The notes under the pieces were generated by a model. That model did not search any database. It had not been told where the DNA came from and was given only the letters and a program-made list of their open reading frames with translations. Below, piece by piece: positions 35,469 through 44,197 of a stretch of DNA of 64,000 nucleotides. The stretch is from Candidatus Jettenia sp. AMX2 (lineage in GTDB: Bacteria; Planctomycetota; Brocadiia; Brocadiales; Brocadiaceae): positions 496,001 through 560,000 of the forward strand of contig CP129469.1 in the NCBI GenBank assembly GCA_030583665.1. The letters are read 5' to 3'. A program made the translations under genes and the position numbers. Position 1 is the stretch's first letter; each line of letters begins with the position of its first letter.

Positions 35469-38400
35469 ATGCTTATCATCCATTCACACTGGATTATTGA
35501 AAAAGAGACCGGCTCCGGTCACATTGCTTTGTGGGCAGAGCAGGGTGAATCTTTCCGGAATACAAAAGAGAAGAGAAAGAAAAGAAATACAGAGAGAGGT
35601 TTAATACCTGCTTCTGCACGTCGTAGCGGACAAAAAGAAAAGATACCAATGCATCCGTTTTGTCCGGATGAATCAGGTTTATCGCAGATTATTTCAGAGT
35701 TTCTGAATTTTCCCCAAAACCACGAGAAGGGGCTTCTTGTTCTTTCGCTTCCCTCTGCTGAGGGAATGCCACTTCCATCCTCTGGCATCCTGAATATTAC
35801 CACACCTGACATTACAAAAGTAGCTTTACAGAAATGGGAGATACCCTGTCTTCTTTTATCACCTTTAACCGCGATAGAATTTTTTATTGAGATTGGTGAA
35901 CATACCACACTTGCCTCCGGTATTATCCTCGGAGAGGATGTGATATTCTGGCAGAAGGTATTCCGGTATGCGGTTACCCTTGTGATCAGACAACAGCTCA
36001 TTCCGTCTGTTGAACGCAGGGGCGGTGAGTATGTGTCTGTGTGGGAACCGAACCTTACTTCAAAAAATATTCAGGATTTAACACGCCTTTGCAAAGCAAT
36101 GCCTCCTGTGCTGAGGAGTGTTGTTTATCAGGATAATTCATTGAATTCAGGCGAGATTGTCAGTTCCTTTGTGAAAAACACGGTAGATAATCTGGCACGG
36201 ATATCTATACAGAAAAGTGCTTATATTGATGAGCAAGCCACCGGGTTTGAGAGTGTACATGATGCGTGGATAGCATCATTGAAATCCGGTTCACCGAAGA
36301 TGTTATTCGGGGATTCAGGAAAGAAGCGGAAGGGCAGAAAGAAGACGAAGAAGTCCGGAAACGACTTAACGGAGATTTCTGATAACAGTGCTTTGGAGAC
36401 ATTTTTAAAACAAATATCAGAGTGGAAACGTCCGCTACATATAGCATCGGGGGGAACTTTCAGAACCTGTTTCCGACTGGAAGAGCCAAATGGGGAAGGT
36501 ATGGAGAACGGAAACTGGCATTTGCAGTACCTTCTTCAGGCATTGGATGATCCAAGCCTTATCGTGCCTGCCGGACAAGTATGGCAGGAGAAGGGGAAAA
36601 TTGCTACCTTTTTAAACCGCAAGTTTGACAATCCGCAGGAACGGCTGCTTTCGTCCCTCGGCCGGGCTACAAGTATCTTTCCACAGATAGGGGAAAGTCT
36701 TAAGACACCGGTACCGGGCGGTGTATATCTGGATGCTTCAGAGGCATACCGTTTCCTTACAGAGTCATCGTGGGTCTTTGAGCAGAGTGGCTTTGGGATT
36801 ATCGTGCCGGCGTGGTGGAGTAGAAAAGGGACGGGGCAAAGATTCCACATGCGGGCAAGGATAAAGCCTCCGAAGCTGAAAGGCAGCGCTGGTTTGGGTC
36901 TCACTGACCTTATTCGTTTTAACTGGGAAGTCGCAATTGGCGATGAAAAATTATCGCTTCAGGAGCTTCAGCATCTCGCCAGACTCAAATCGCCCCTGGT
37001 TAAGATCAGGGGACAATGGGTTGAATTAAATGCCGAAGAACTCCGGGCAGCAGCAAGTCTTTTACAACAAAAGAAAGATAACAAAGCGCCGTTGTCGGAA
37101 ATTATCAGGATGTCATTTGGTTATACAGAAAAGGTAAAGGGGGTCAGGTTTGAAGGGGTTGAGGCAGAGGGATATGTGTCGGATGTTTTGGATAAACTTT
37201 CAGGGCAACGGCAGGTAGAGGTTTTAAATGCACCGGAGGGTTTTTCCGGTGCGCTTCGTCCCTATCAGCAAAGGGGATACTCCTGGCTGAATTTTCTGAA
37301 GGGTTTAGGGCTGGGGGCCTGCCTTGCGGACGATATGGGGCTTGGGAAAACGGTGCAAACCCTGGCATTATTTTTGAAAGATAAGCAGGAGGGCCAGAAA
37401 ATGCCTGTGTTGCTTATCTGTCCAACCTCTGTTGTTGGAAACTGGCAGCGTGAGGCAACAAGGTTTGCCCCCGGCTTACGGGTGATGGTTCATCATGGTA
37501 TAGAACGCGCCAAAGGGGAAAAATTTAAAAAACAGATAAAAGGGTATGATCTTATCATATCGAGCTATGCACTGACGCACCGCGACGCAGAATTTTTAGC
37601 CCGGATCCCGTGGGCGGGGGTCGTACTCGACGAGGCGCAGAACGTTAAAAACCCGGAAACAAAACAGTCAAAGGCTGTGCGCTCGTTGAAAGCAGGATAC
37701 CGGCTTGCCCTTACCGGAACACCGGTTGAGAATAATGTCGGAGATTTCTGGTCTCTTATGGAGTTCCTTAACCCCGGCTTTCTTGGAAGCCAGGCAAGCT
37801 TCAGGCGGGAGTTTTTCCTGCCTATACAGTTTTCAAAAGACAAGGAGGCTGTTTCACGTCTCAGGCGCCTTACGGGGCCTTTTGTTTTAAGGCGTGTAAA
37901 GACGGACAAATCCATCATCCACGATCTGCCTGAAAAAATGGAGATGAAGGCATTCGTTAATCTGACGAAAGAACAGGCATCCCTCTATCAGGCAATTGTA
38001 GACAATGTAGGGAAAGAGCTCGATGCAGCGTCTGGTATGGAAAGAAAGGGATTGATTCTTGCAACGCTGATAAGACTGAAACAGGTATGTAATCATCCTG
38101 CACACTTTCTTGGGGATAATTCTGCCATTCATGGCCGTTCCGGCAAACTTAACCGGCTTAGGGAGATGCTGGAAGAGGTGCTTTCCGAAGGTGAAAAGAC
38201 GCTTATTTTTACACAGTTCACCGGGATGGGCGAGATTATAAAAAAATATCTTCAGGAAATTTTTGCAGTTGAGATTCCTTTCCTGCACGGTGGTGTGGTA
38301 AAGAAAAAAAGGGATTTGATGGTAGAGCAGTTTCAGAATGGGAATGACAGGATTCCCATATTTCTTCTTTCCCTGAAGGCGGGAGGGACGGGTCTTAACC

Positions 38401-38681
38401 TGACTGCGGCCAATCATGTGTTCCACTTTGACCGGTGGTGGAATCCATCTGTTGAGAACCAGGCAACGGACAGGGCGTTTCGTATTGGCCAGAAAAAGAA
38501 CGTACAGGTCCATAAATTTATCTGTCAGGGAACATTTGAAGAAAAGATCGATGAAATAATTGAAAGAAAGAAGGAACTGGCAGAAGGTATCGTAGGGGCG
38601 GGAGAAAACTGGATAACAGAATTAAGCACTGATCAGCTAAGAGAATTATTTGCATTAAGGGAAGATGCGGTTGCTTATTAA
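35469..38681 (+). CDS. SNF2-family DEAD/DEAH-like helicase
   Basis: A 1070-residue Swi2/Snf2 ATPase. The N-terminal 550 residues include the SNF2-associated bacterial domain (DUF3670-type, 'LIRFNWEVAIGDEKLSLQEL'). The motor starts near 590: motif I 'DDMGLGKTVQTLAL', motif II 'VVLDEAQNVKNP', motif III 'ALTGTPVENNVGDFW', then motifs V and VI, 'GGTGLNLTAANHVFHFDRWW' and 'QATDRAFRIGQ'. Such bacterial SNF2 proteins translocate on DNA and remove proteins. The next gene is its usual SWIM-domain companion. Confidence 0.9.
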   Translation: MLIIHSHWIIEKETGSGHIALWAEQGESFRNTKEKRKKRNTERGLIPASARRSGQKEKIPMHPFCPDESGLSQIISEFLNFPQNHEKGLLVLSLPSAEGMPLPSSGILNITTPDITKVALQKWEIPCLLLSPLTAIEFFIEIGEHTTLASGIILGEDVIFWQKVFRYAVTLVIRQQLIPSVERRGGEYVSVWEPNLTSKNIQDLTRLCKAMPPVLRSVVYQDNSLNSGEIVSSFVKNTVDNLARISIQKSAYIDEQATGFESVHDAWIASLKSGSPKMLFGDSGKKRKGRKKTKKSGNDLTEISDNSALETFLKQISEWKRPLHIASGGTFRTCFRLEEPNGEGMENGNWHLQYLLQALDDPSLIVPAGQVWQEKGKIATFLNRKFDNPQERLLSSLGRATSIFPQIGESLKTPVPGGVYLDASEAYRFLTESSWVFEQSGFGIIVPAWWSRKGTGQRFHMRARIKPPKLKGSAGLGLTDLIRFNWEVAIGDEKLSLQELQHLARLKSPLVKIRGQWVELNAEELRAAASLLQQKKDNKAPLSEIIRMSFGYTEKVKGVRFEGVEAEGYVSDVLDKLSGQRQVEVLNAPEGFSGALRPYQQRGYSWLNFLKGLGLGACLADDMGLGKTVQTLALFLKDKQEGQKMPVLLICPTSVVGNWQREATRFAPGLRVMVHHGIERAKGEKFKKQIKGYDLIISSYALTHRDAEFLARIPWAGVVLDEAQNVKNPETKQSKAVRSLKAGYRLALTGTPVENNVGDFWSLMEFLNPGFLGSQASFRREFFLPIQFSKDKEAVSRLRRLTGPFVLRRVKTDKSIIHDLPEKMEMKAFVNLTKEQASLYQAIVDNVGKELDAASGMERKGLILATLIRLKQVCNHPAHFLGDNSAIHGRSGKLNRLREMLEEVLSEGEKTLIFTQFTGMGEIIKKYLQEIFAVEIPFLHGGVVKKKRDLMVEQFQNGNDRIPIFLLSLKAGGTGLNLTAANHVFHFDRWWNPSVENQATDRAFRIGQKKNVQVHKFICQGTFEEKIDEIIERKKELAEGIVGAGENWITELSTDQLRELFALREDAVAY

Positions 38682-38756
38682 AATTACTATAATAGCCTCA
38701 ATCCAGCGCCAGGGGAAGAGATTGCCTTGTTTGTCGCCTGTAATACTATTTCTCAA

Positions 38757-38880
38757 CGGTTATTGCGAGGAGCGAAGCGACGAAGCAATCTTAATATTAC
38801 AATGGTGGTCTTGTTTCAGAATGGCAATAAAACCTTGCTTCACACAGCAATTTACCTGTAGGGTGGGCACTGCCTACCAA
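38757..38880. repeat. REP family 1 half copy and family 2 palindrome
   Basis: 'TTATTGCGAGGAGCGAAGCG' (38760-38779) is one arm of family 1. 'GTAGGGTGGGCACTGCCTAC' at 38858-38877 is a variant family-2 palindrome. A further repeat, 'CATTCTGAGCGAAGCGAAG', is at 38996-39014. These fill the 368-base gap 38682-39049. Confidence 0.55.
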
Positions 38881-39049
38881 AAAAACTAACAAGAAATTTC
38901 AAACTATCAGGAGCTGAGATGCTTCACTCTGCGTTCAGCATGATAATAAGGTTATTTCCTTTGACTTTGCTCATGACAAGCCTTCGCTTTCGATCATTCT
39001 GAGCGAAGCGAAGAACTTTTTTAATGTTAATGTATAGAGGGTTCTCTTC

Positions 39050-39988
39050 ATGTTTTATTATGGTTACCGGTATACACCAAGCAGGCCAAAAGCAGTTAAG
39101 GGTGGAATAAAGGCACAGTCTAAAAGCTTTGGAAAATCATGGTGGGCAAAGCGGTGGATTGCCGTCCTGGAGTCGTTTCATATTGGCGCCCGTCTTGGGA
39201 GGGGCCGTTCTTATGCAAGAAGTGGCCAGGTAATAGACATTTCTATCGAAAGTGGATTCATTAAGGCAAGGGTGCAGGGTTCCAGGTCAACCCCTTATAA
39301 GGTTTCCATTCTGTTAAAACCACTGAGCGATAAGGAATGGAACGAAGTTACCAAGGTTATGGCAGACAAGGCAATCTACGCTGCAAAACTCCTTGCAGGT
39401 GAAATGCCACAGGATATCGAAGAGGTATTTAAAACGGCTCGGGTGTCACTTTTTCCCGAAAGACTTCATGATATGAAAACCGATTGTAGTTGTCCCGATT
39501 ATTCAAATCCATGCAAACACATTGCGGCAGTTTACTATATTATCGGAGAGGAGTTTGATCGCGATCCGTTTTTGATATTTCGCCTGAGAGGTATGCAACG
39601 GGAGAAGTTAATGGATTCTATAAGGCGGTGCCGGGGCAGCGTCAGCACAGAAGACGCCGGATTGGAAGAGGATGATTATCATCCGTTAATAATAGAGGTT
39701 GAAGAGACACCACTTAGTGGAGACCTTAAAACGTTCTGGCAGGCAAGTGATGTTCCTTCTGACATGTTAGAGGATGTATCGGAACCGCCAGGCACGGCGG
39801 CTATTCTCAAAAGCATGGGTACTCCCCCCTTGTGGAGAGGACAGGAAAACTTCGTGGTTGCCATGACTACTCTTTATCCATGTTTTACAAAAACAGGTTT
39901 GCAGGTTATTCTGGGGGAACAGCAGGATGTTGCGGGAAAAGAGAAAGGTTTAAAAAACCAGAAAAGCTCCGTTAGGAGCGGCATATAA
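39050..39988 (+). CDS. SWIM zinc-finger protein
   Basis: A 312-residue protein. The N-terminus, 'FGKSWWAKRWIAVLESF', is the usual beginning of bacterial SWIM proteins. A SWIM zinc finger CxCx(n)CxH stands near residue 145 ('CSCPDYSNPCKHIAAVYYII'). SWIM domains bind DNA or protein. The gene is regularly found next to SNF2 helicases, as here (368 bases downstream in the same direction). The C-terminal 90 residues lack any known domain. Confidence 0.85.
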   Translation: MFYYGYRYTPSRPKAVKGGIKAQSKSFGKSWWAKRWIAVLESFHIGARLGRGRSYARSGQVIDISIESGFIKARVQGSRSTPYKVSILLKPLSDKEWNEVTKVMADKAIYAAKLLAGEMPQDIEEVFKTARVSLFPERLHDMKTDCSCPDYSNPCKHIAAVYYIIGEEFDRDPFLIFRLRGMQREKLMDSIRRCRGSVSTEDAGLEEDDYHPLIIEVEETPLSGDLKTFWQASDVPSDMLEDVSEPPGTAAILKSMGTPPLWRGQENFVVAMTTLYPCFTKTGLQVILGEQQDVAGKEKGLKNQKSSVRSGI

Positions 39989-40011
39989 GGTATGTAAAAT
40001 ATATCGCTTCT

Positions 40012-40039
40012 GTAGAGACGCAATGCATTGCGTCTCTAC
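40012..40039. repeat. REP-like palindrome, family 3
   Basis: 'GTAGAGACGCAATGCATTGC' plus 'GTCTCTAC' is a perfect palindrome. The same core is at 40990-41017 and relatives are at 21009-21032 and 33046-33070. Other short repeats in this 546-base gap (39989-40534) are 'CCCCTTCGGGGTTAGAAA' and 'CATCCCTTCGGGATTAGAAA', near 40300 and 40347. No gene was found. Confidence 0.7.
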
Positions 40040-40534
40040 CTTTGCTATTGATATTTCACCCCTACGGGGTTGCTTTTTAAAAAACTAAAGTATTACCGAA
40101 GATTGAATTTTTGAAATTATTTGAAATTTGGTGTTTGGAATTATGTAAAACAGGTATCTTTTAATACTTAATATTTGTATCCGTACTACAATCCATCAAC
40201 TTCTTGTTTTTTATGCTTGTTTTTCAAAATGCATAACCATAAGGCATTGATTAAATAAGGCTTAAGTAAAGTTTGGAGCATTGAGTTTTCCTATGTCACC
40301 CCTTCGGGGTTAGAAATCTTTTGTATGACTTTTACTATAATCATGACATCCCTTCGGGATTAGAAAGCAAAAAATAAATCGTAATAGTTCACCGCAAAGG
40401 CGCAAAGAATGCATTTGAAATTGTTTCGTATTTCGAATTTGGTTGCGGCCAAAGGCCGCGCTGTGTTCATCCATGGTTTAATGTATGTATAAATCTTGCA
40501 ATCATAAAAGATCACTTTGGAGGTATGAAAGTTC

Positions 40535-40993
40535 ATGAAAGAGAAAAGGAAACCTGACAGGTCGGATTTGGATGCAATCAGGAACCAAATACTAGACTTT
40601 GCATGTGTTAAGCACGATTTTAAGCTGGAGTCAGAGGATTTTCCCTTTGATGGAAACTGGAACGGGGTGTTTCTGATAACGTTCAGGGATAATCCTGAGG
40701 AGGATAAGTTATATTGTGAAGCGCCGCTCGGTGAGCATTTTATCAGATTCGGCCTGGATCTGGAGGTAGGCGAACAGACGTGGCAGCGGGAGCGTGATAA
40801 TATTATTCGAAAGGCCTCTGGGTATGATGTGGCGGTTTACCCGTTTCTCAAAGAAGAAGAAGGTAAAAGGCACTGCCGGTTGTCTGCAAGGGCATGGATT
40901 CACAATTTCGGGCAGCGCATCTTTGGTCTGAACCTCTCAAATCTTATGGATTGCAAAAAAGCCATTCTTTTGATGCTTTCAGAAGAAATGTAG
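40535..40993 (+). CDS. Hypothetical protein
   Basis: A 152-residue, soluble, mixed alpha/beta protein with no recognised family. It carries the segments 'FDGNWNGVFLITFRDNP' (residues about 38-55) and 'RLSARAWIHNFGQRIFGLNL' (about 112-131). The start has a good ribosome site (GGAGG about 10 bases upstream). A family-3 palindrome follows directly at the stop codon, and the CO dehydrogenase cluster begins 280 bases later in the same direction. Whether the gene belongs to that cluster cannot be told. Confidence 0.55.
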   Translation: MKEKRKPDRSDLDAIRNQILDFACVKHDFKLESEDFPFDGNWNGVFLITFRDNPEEDKLYCEAPLGEHFIRFGLDLEVGEQTWQRERDNIIRKASGYDVAVYPFLKEEEGKRHCRLSARAWIHNFGQRIFGLNLSNLMDCKKAILLMLSEEM

Positions 40994-41017
40994 AGACGCA
41001 AAATTTTGCGTCTCTAC
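40990..41017. repeat. Palindrome family 3 overlapping a stop codon
   Basis: 'GTAGAGACGCAAAATTTTGC' plus 'GTCTCTAC' is perfectly symmetrical, and its first bases form the stop codon of the preceding gene. It may also work as a transcription terminator, although it is not followed by a T-run. Confidence 0.65.
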
Positions 41018-41208
41018 TACATAAAAAGAAATATTATTTTCTTGGATATTTCTTGGATATTTTGTTACACTTTAAATTTATTAGCAAATAGTAATGATTA
41101 CATAAAAAACAAGTAGTAACCAGATTATTTCCACATATTCCCTTCATATAAAGAAAAGGGAAGCAAAACATTTTGTTTTCGTGGGTATTCAGTTAATCCA
41201 AAATAATT

Positions 41209-41255
41209 CAAATCCCCTTTTTTCCTGAATAAACATGGAGATAGGGGATTTTTTT
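41209..41255 (+). terminator. Hairpin with T-run just ahead of cooC
   Basis: 'AAATCCCCT' (41210-41218) and 'AGGGGATTT' (41243-41251) are exact complements separated by 24 bases and followed by a T-run. It ends only 22 bases before the cooC start, so it is either the terminator of the upstream unit or an attenuator controlling the acetyl-CoA synthase cluster. Confidence 0.55.
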
Positions 41256-41277
41256 ACAGAAGGTATCGTGAAAAATT

Positions 41278-42054
41278 ATGAAGATAGCAGTTTCGGGTAA
41301 GGGTGGAGTCGGAAAGACTACTTTTGTTGCTACGCTGGCAAAGATTTTTTCAGAATGCGGGAAGAAGGTTATAGCAATTGATGCGGACCCCGTATCGAAT
41401 CTGGCAACAACCTTTGGAATCAGGAATATTTCAGAGATAACACCGATCAGTCAGATGAAAGATTTAATAAAGGAACGCACGGGTGCTGCACCCGGGGAAT
41501 ACGGGAAATTTTTTACCTTAAATCCTAAAGTTTCTGATCTTCCAGAGAAGTATTCGCTGGAGCAGGATGGCATAAAACTTATGGTGCTTGGGGCCATAAA
41601 GCAAGGGGGAGGAGGGTGTGCCTGTCCGGAAAGCGCCTTCCTGCGGACACTGCTCAGCCATCTGATCTTACAAAGAGACGAGGTGGTGATTGTTGATATG
41701 GAGGCTGGCGTAGAGCATCTTGGCCGTGCGACGGTAAAGGCAGTAAATGCCATGATTGTTATTGTGGAACCGGGTTCAAAGAGTATACAAACAGCCTTTC
41801 AGGTAAAAAGGCTGGCAGACGATATAGGTCTTAAATCAATTTATGCAGTGGGTAATAAGGTAGCATCTGATGAACAAAGGGCAGTAATAGAAAAAGGATT
41901 ACAGGGAATACCTTTGCTTGGGTTTATTTCATATAACAACGAGGTGCTTAATGCAGACATTGAAGGGTGCGCTGCTTTTGCAGGGAACAAGCAATTATTG
42001 GCGGAAGTCAGCCAAATAAAAGACCGGTTGGAGGAGTATATAAAAAACAAGTAA
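41278..42054 (+). CDS. cooC: CooC-type nickel-insertion ATPase
   Basis: A 258-residue MinD/ParA-like P-loop ATPase. The deviant Walker A is 'GKGGVGKTTF' (residues 7-16), with 'IAIDADPVSNLATTFG' and 'VIVDMEAGVEHLGRATV' following. A CxC metal-binding pair ('GGGGCACPESAFLR') near residue 118 is the mark of CooC, which delivers nickel to CO dehydrogenase in an ATP-dependent manner. It is the first gene of the cluster, 150 bases ahead of cooS. A second paralogue is at 50586-51377. Confidence 0.9.
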   Translation: MKIAVSGKGGVGKTTFVATLAKIFSECGKKVIAIDADPVSNLATTFGIRNISEITPISQMKDLIKERTGAAPGEYGKFFTLNPKVSDLPEKYSLEQDGIKLMVLGAIKQGGGGCACPESAFLRTLLSHLILQRDEVVIVDMEAGVEHLGRATVKAVNAMIVIVEPGSKSIQTAFQVKRLADDIGLKSIYAVGNKVASDEQRAVIEKGLQGIPLLGFISYNNEVLNADIEGCAAFAGNKQLLAEVSQIKDRLEEYIKNK

Positions 42055-42117
42055 GGTTTGTATTTTTCTTGATTTCATGTCGTAGTAATAATTATAATTT
42101 AAAATTCAACATACCCT

Positions 42118-42174
42118 GAGGCATGATTGTTTTATTACATGCCTCGTTGCTTAGTCAGTCCTGCAGGCCTGACT
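42118..42174 (+). promoter_or_regulatory. Two short hairpins in cooS leader
   Basis: 'GAGGCATG' (42118-42125) pairs exactly with 'CATGCCTC' (42138-42145). A second inverted repeat, 'CAGTCCTGCAGGCCTGACTG', lies at about 42156-42175. A strong AGGAGG follows at 42194-42199, then the cooS ATG. The hairpins may stabilise or regulate the message; no known riboswitch is recognised. Confidence 0.4.
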
Positions 42175-42206
42175 GGCATTCGGAAATATAGTAAGGAGGA
42201 TGTAGT

Positions 42207-44174
42207 ATGGAAGAAAAACAAAAAGCAATAGACGAAGTAATGCTTGATCGCATGAAAGAGCTTAAAGTAGAAACCATGTACGATAGATATGAGGCACAGC
42301 TTCCGCAATGTGGATACGGCAGTCTTGCGCTGTGTTGCCGTCATTGTAACTATGGGCCTTGTAATATTGACCCTTTTGGAAAAGGGCCGAAAAAGGGGGT
42401 TTGTGGTGCAGATGCAAATACCTTTGCTGCGAGACATTTTCTGCGTATGAGTGGTGCAGGGACTGCCTGTCATTCGGACCATGGGCGTGCGGTAGCTCAT
42501 CTCCTGGTTTCAACAGCAAGAGGGGAAGCCCCTGGCTACCGGATTAAAGATGTTGATAAACTCATGATGGTTGCCGAATGTTTTGGGGTAAAGACGAAGG
42601 ACCGCAAGATTAATGAGATTGCCGAGGAGGTTGGCGAAATGGCACTTATGGAGTTCGGGAAACCGTATGGAACGTTGCTGTTCCTTAAAAGGGCACCGGA
42701 GGCACGCCAGAAGGTATGGGAAAAAGCAGGCATTGCATCCAGGGCGATAGATCGTGAGGTTTGTGAAAGCCTTCACAGAACTGGAATCGGTGGTGACCAG
42801 GATTACCGGAATCTCACGAAGCAGGCTATGCGTGTAGCACTGGCAGACGGCTGGGGTGGCAGTATGATAGCCACAGAACTGCAGGATATCCTCTTTGGTA
42901 CGCCGAAGCCGGTTCAGGGAAGGTCAAGTATGGGTGTTCTCAAAAAAGACTACGTAAATATCATTGTTCACGGGCATGAACCGCAACTGGCTGAGGCGGT
43001 TGTTATGGCTACAAGCGATCCCGATGTTGAGAAGGCGGCAAACGCCGCAGGGGCAGAGGGTGTTGTGGTTGCAGGTCTCTGTTGTACGGCAAATGAGCTC
43101 CTTGTCAGACACGGAATTCCTATGGCCGGCCACATGACTATGCAGGAGGCCGCAATTTCTACCGGTGCGGTTGAATTGATGGTTGTAGATATTCAGTGTG
43201 TGATGCAGGCAATCGTAGAGACATCGAAGCATTTCCATACAAAGATTGTCACAACCTTGTCAAAGGCTAAAATCGCCGGCGCCGAGCATGTGGAATTTAC
43301 CGATGAGCATGGGCTTGAAGCAGCAAAGAAGATTGTCAAGATGGCTATTGAGAATTATAAGAATCGTGATAAGAACAAAGTATTTATACCTTCCGGCGCT
43401 GAACCAGAGCTTATTGCCGGCTTCAGTCACGAGACGATTAAATATATGTTGGGCGGCAGATTCCGTGCGAGTTACCGGCCCCTCAATGATAATATTATCA
43501 ACGGAAGGATTCGCGGGGTTGTGGGAATCGCAGGTTGTACAAGTCCTCGCATGAAACCTGGGGCACTATCGTATGTTAATCTTGCAAAAGAACTTATAGC
43601 CAATGATTTCCTGGTGGTTACAACAGGTTGTGCCGCCGGGCAGTGTGCCGACGGTGGTTTAATGTTACCGGAACTAAAAGATGCCTGTGGTCCTGGCCTG
43701 AAAGAAGTTTGTGAGGCTGTGGGTATGCCACCTGTTTTACACTCCGGTGCTTGTGTGGATAACAGCCGTATCCTCATTGCATGTTCAGAAATGGTGAAAG
43801 AAGGCGGCCTGGGAAATGACATCAGCGATTTACCGGTTGCCGGGGCCAGTCTGGAATGGATGAGCGAGAAAGCAATTGCTATTGGTCAATATTTGGTGGC
43901 ATCAGGTATTTATACGGTATTTGGTATGAACACGCCGGTTGCAGGTGCGCCTGATTTACAAAGGTTGTTAACAAAAGAAATGGAAGAGCTGGTAGGCGCC
44001 AGATGGGACTTTGAGAAAGACGTAACCAAGATAGGCAGGATGATGATGGATCACATTGAGAAGAAGAGAGATGCGCTTGGCATAAATGTTAGAAAGGAAA
44101 GAAAATTGTACGATATGGCTGAAAGAAGGGCGCTGGAAAGAGAATGTAAACCGGTTCCAACGGGTCATCATTAA
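42207..44174 (+). CDS. cooS: Carbon monoxide dehydrogenase catalytic subunit
   Basis: A 655-residue monofunctional-type Ni-CO dehydrogenase (AcsA/CooS). The N-terminal 'CCRHCNYGPCN' near residue 45, with the following 'GVCGADANTFAAR', binds clusters B and D. The C-cluster ligands are in 'GLCCTANELLVRHGIPMAGH' (near 295), 'GCTSPRMKP' (near 450), 'TTGCAAGQCADGG' (near 475) and 'HSGACVDNSRI' (near 515). It reduces CO2 to CO for acetyl-CoA synthesis, or the reverse, and is paired with AcsB. AGGAGG gives a strong start. Confidence 0.95.
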   Translation: MEEKQKAIDEVMLDRMKELKVETMYDRYEAQLPQCGYGSLALCCRHCNYGPCNIDPFGKGPKKGVCGADANTFAARHFLRMSGAGTACHSDHGRAVAHLLVSTARGEAPGYRIKDVDKLMMVAECFGVKTKDRKINEIAEEVGEMALMEFGKPYGTLLFLKRAPEARQKVWEKAGIASRAIDREVCESLHRTGIGGDQDYRNLTKQAMRVALADGWGGSMIATELQDILFGTPKPVQGRSSMGVLKKDYVNIIVHGHEPQLAEAVVMATSDPDVEKAANAAGAEGVVVAGLCCTANELLVRHGIPMAGHMTMQEAAISTGAVELMVVDIQCVMQAIVETSKHFHTKIVTTLSKAKIAGAEHVEFTDEHGLEAAKKIVKMAIENYKNRDKNKVFIPSGAEPELIAGFSHETIKYMLGGRFRASYRPLNDNIINGRIRGVVGIAGCTSPRMKPGALSYVNLAKELIANDFLVVTTGCAAGQCADGGLMLPELKDACGPGLKEVCEAVGMPPVLHSGACVDNSRILIACSEMVKEGGLGNDISDLPVAGASLEWMSEKAIAIGQYLVASGIYTVFGMNTPVAGAPDLQRLLTKEMEELVGARWDFEKDVTKIGRMMMDHIEKKRDALGINVRKERKLYDMAERRALERECKPVPTGHH

Positions 44175-44197
44175 AAAGTGAAAAGGGGTAATTTTTT

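Noticed and set aside
37887-38513. 208-residue minus-strand frame
   Set aside because: Antisense to the helicase motifs of the SNF2 gene; no start signal.
39990-40420. CRISPR array, from several short repeats near 40030-40370
   Set aside because: The repeats (e.g. CCCCTTCGGGGTTAGAAA) are few, unevenly spaced and differ from each other; there are no regular spacers and no cas genes.
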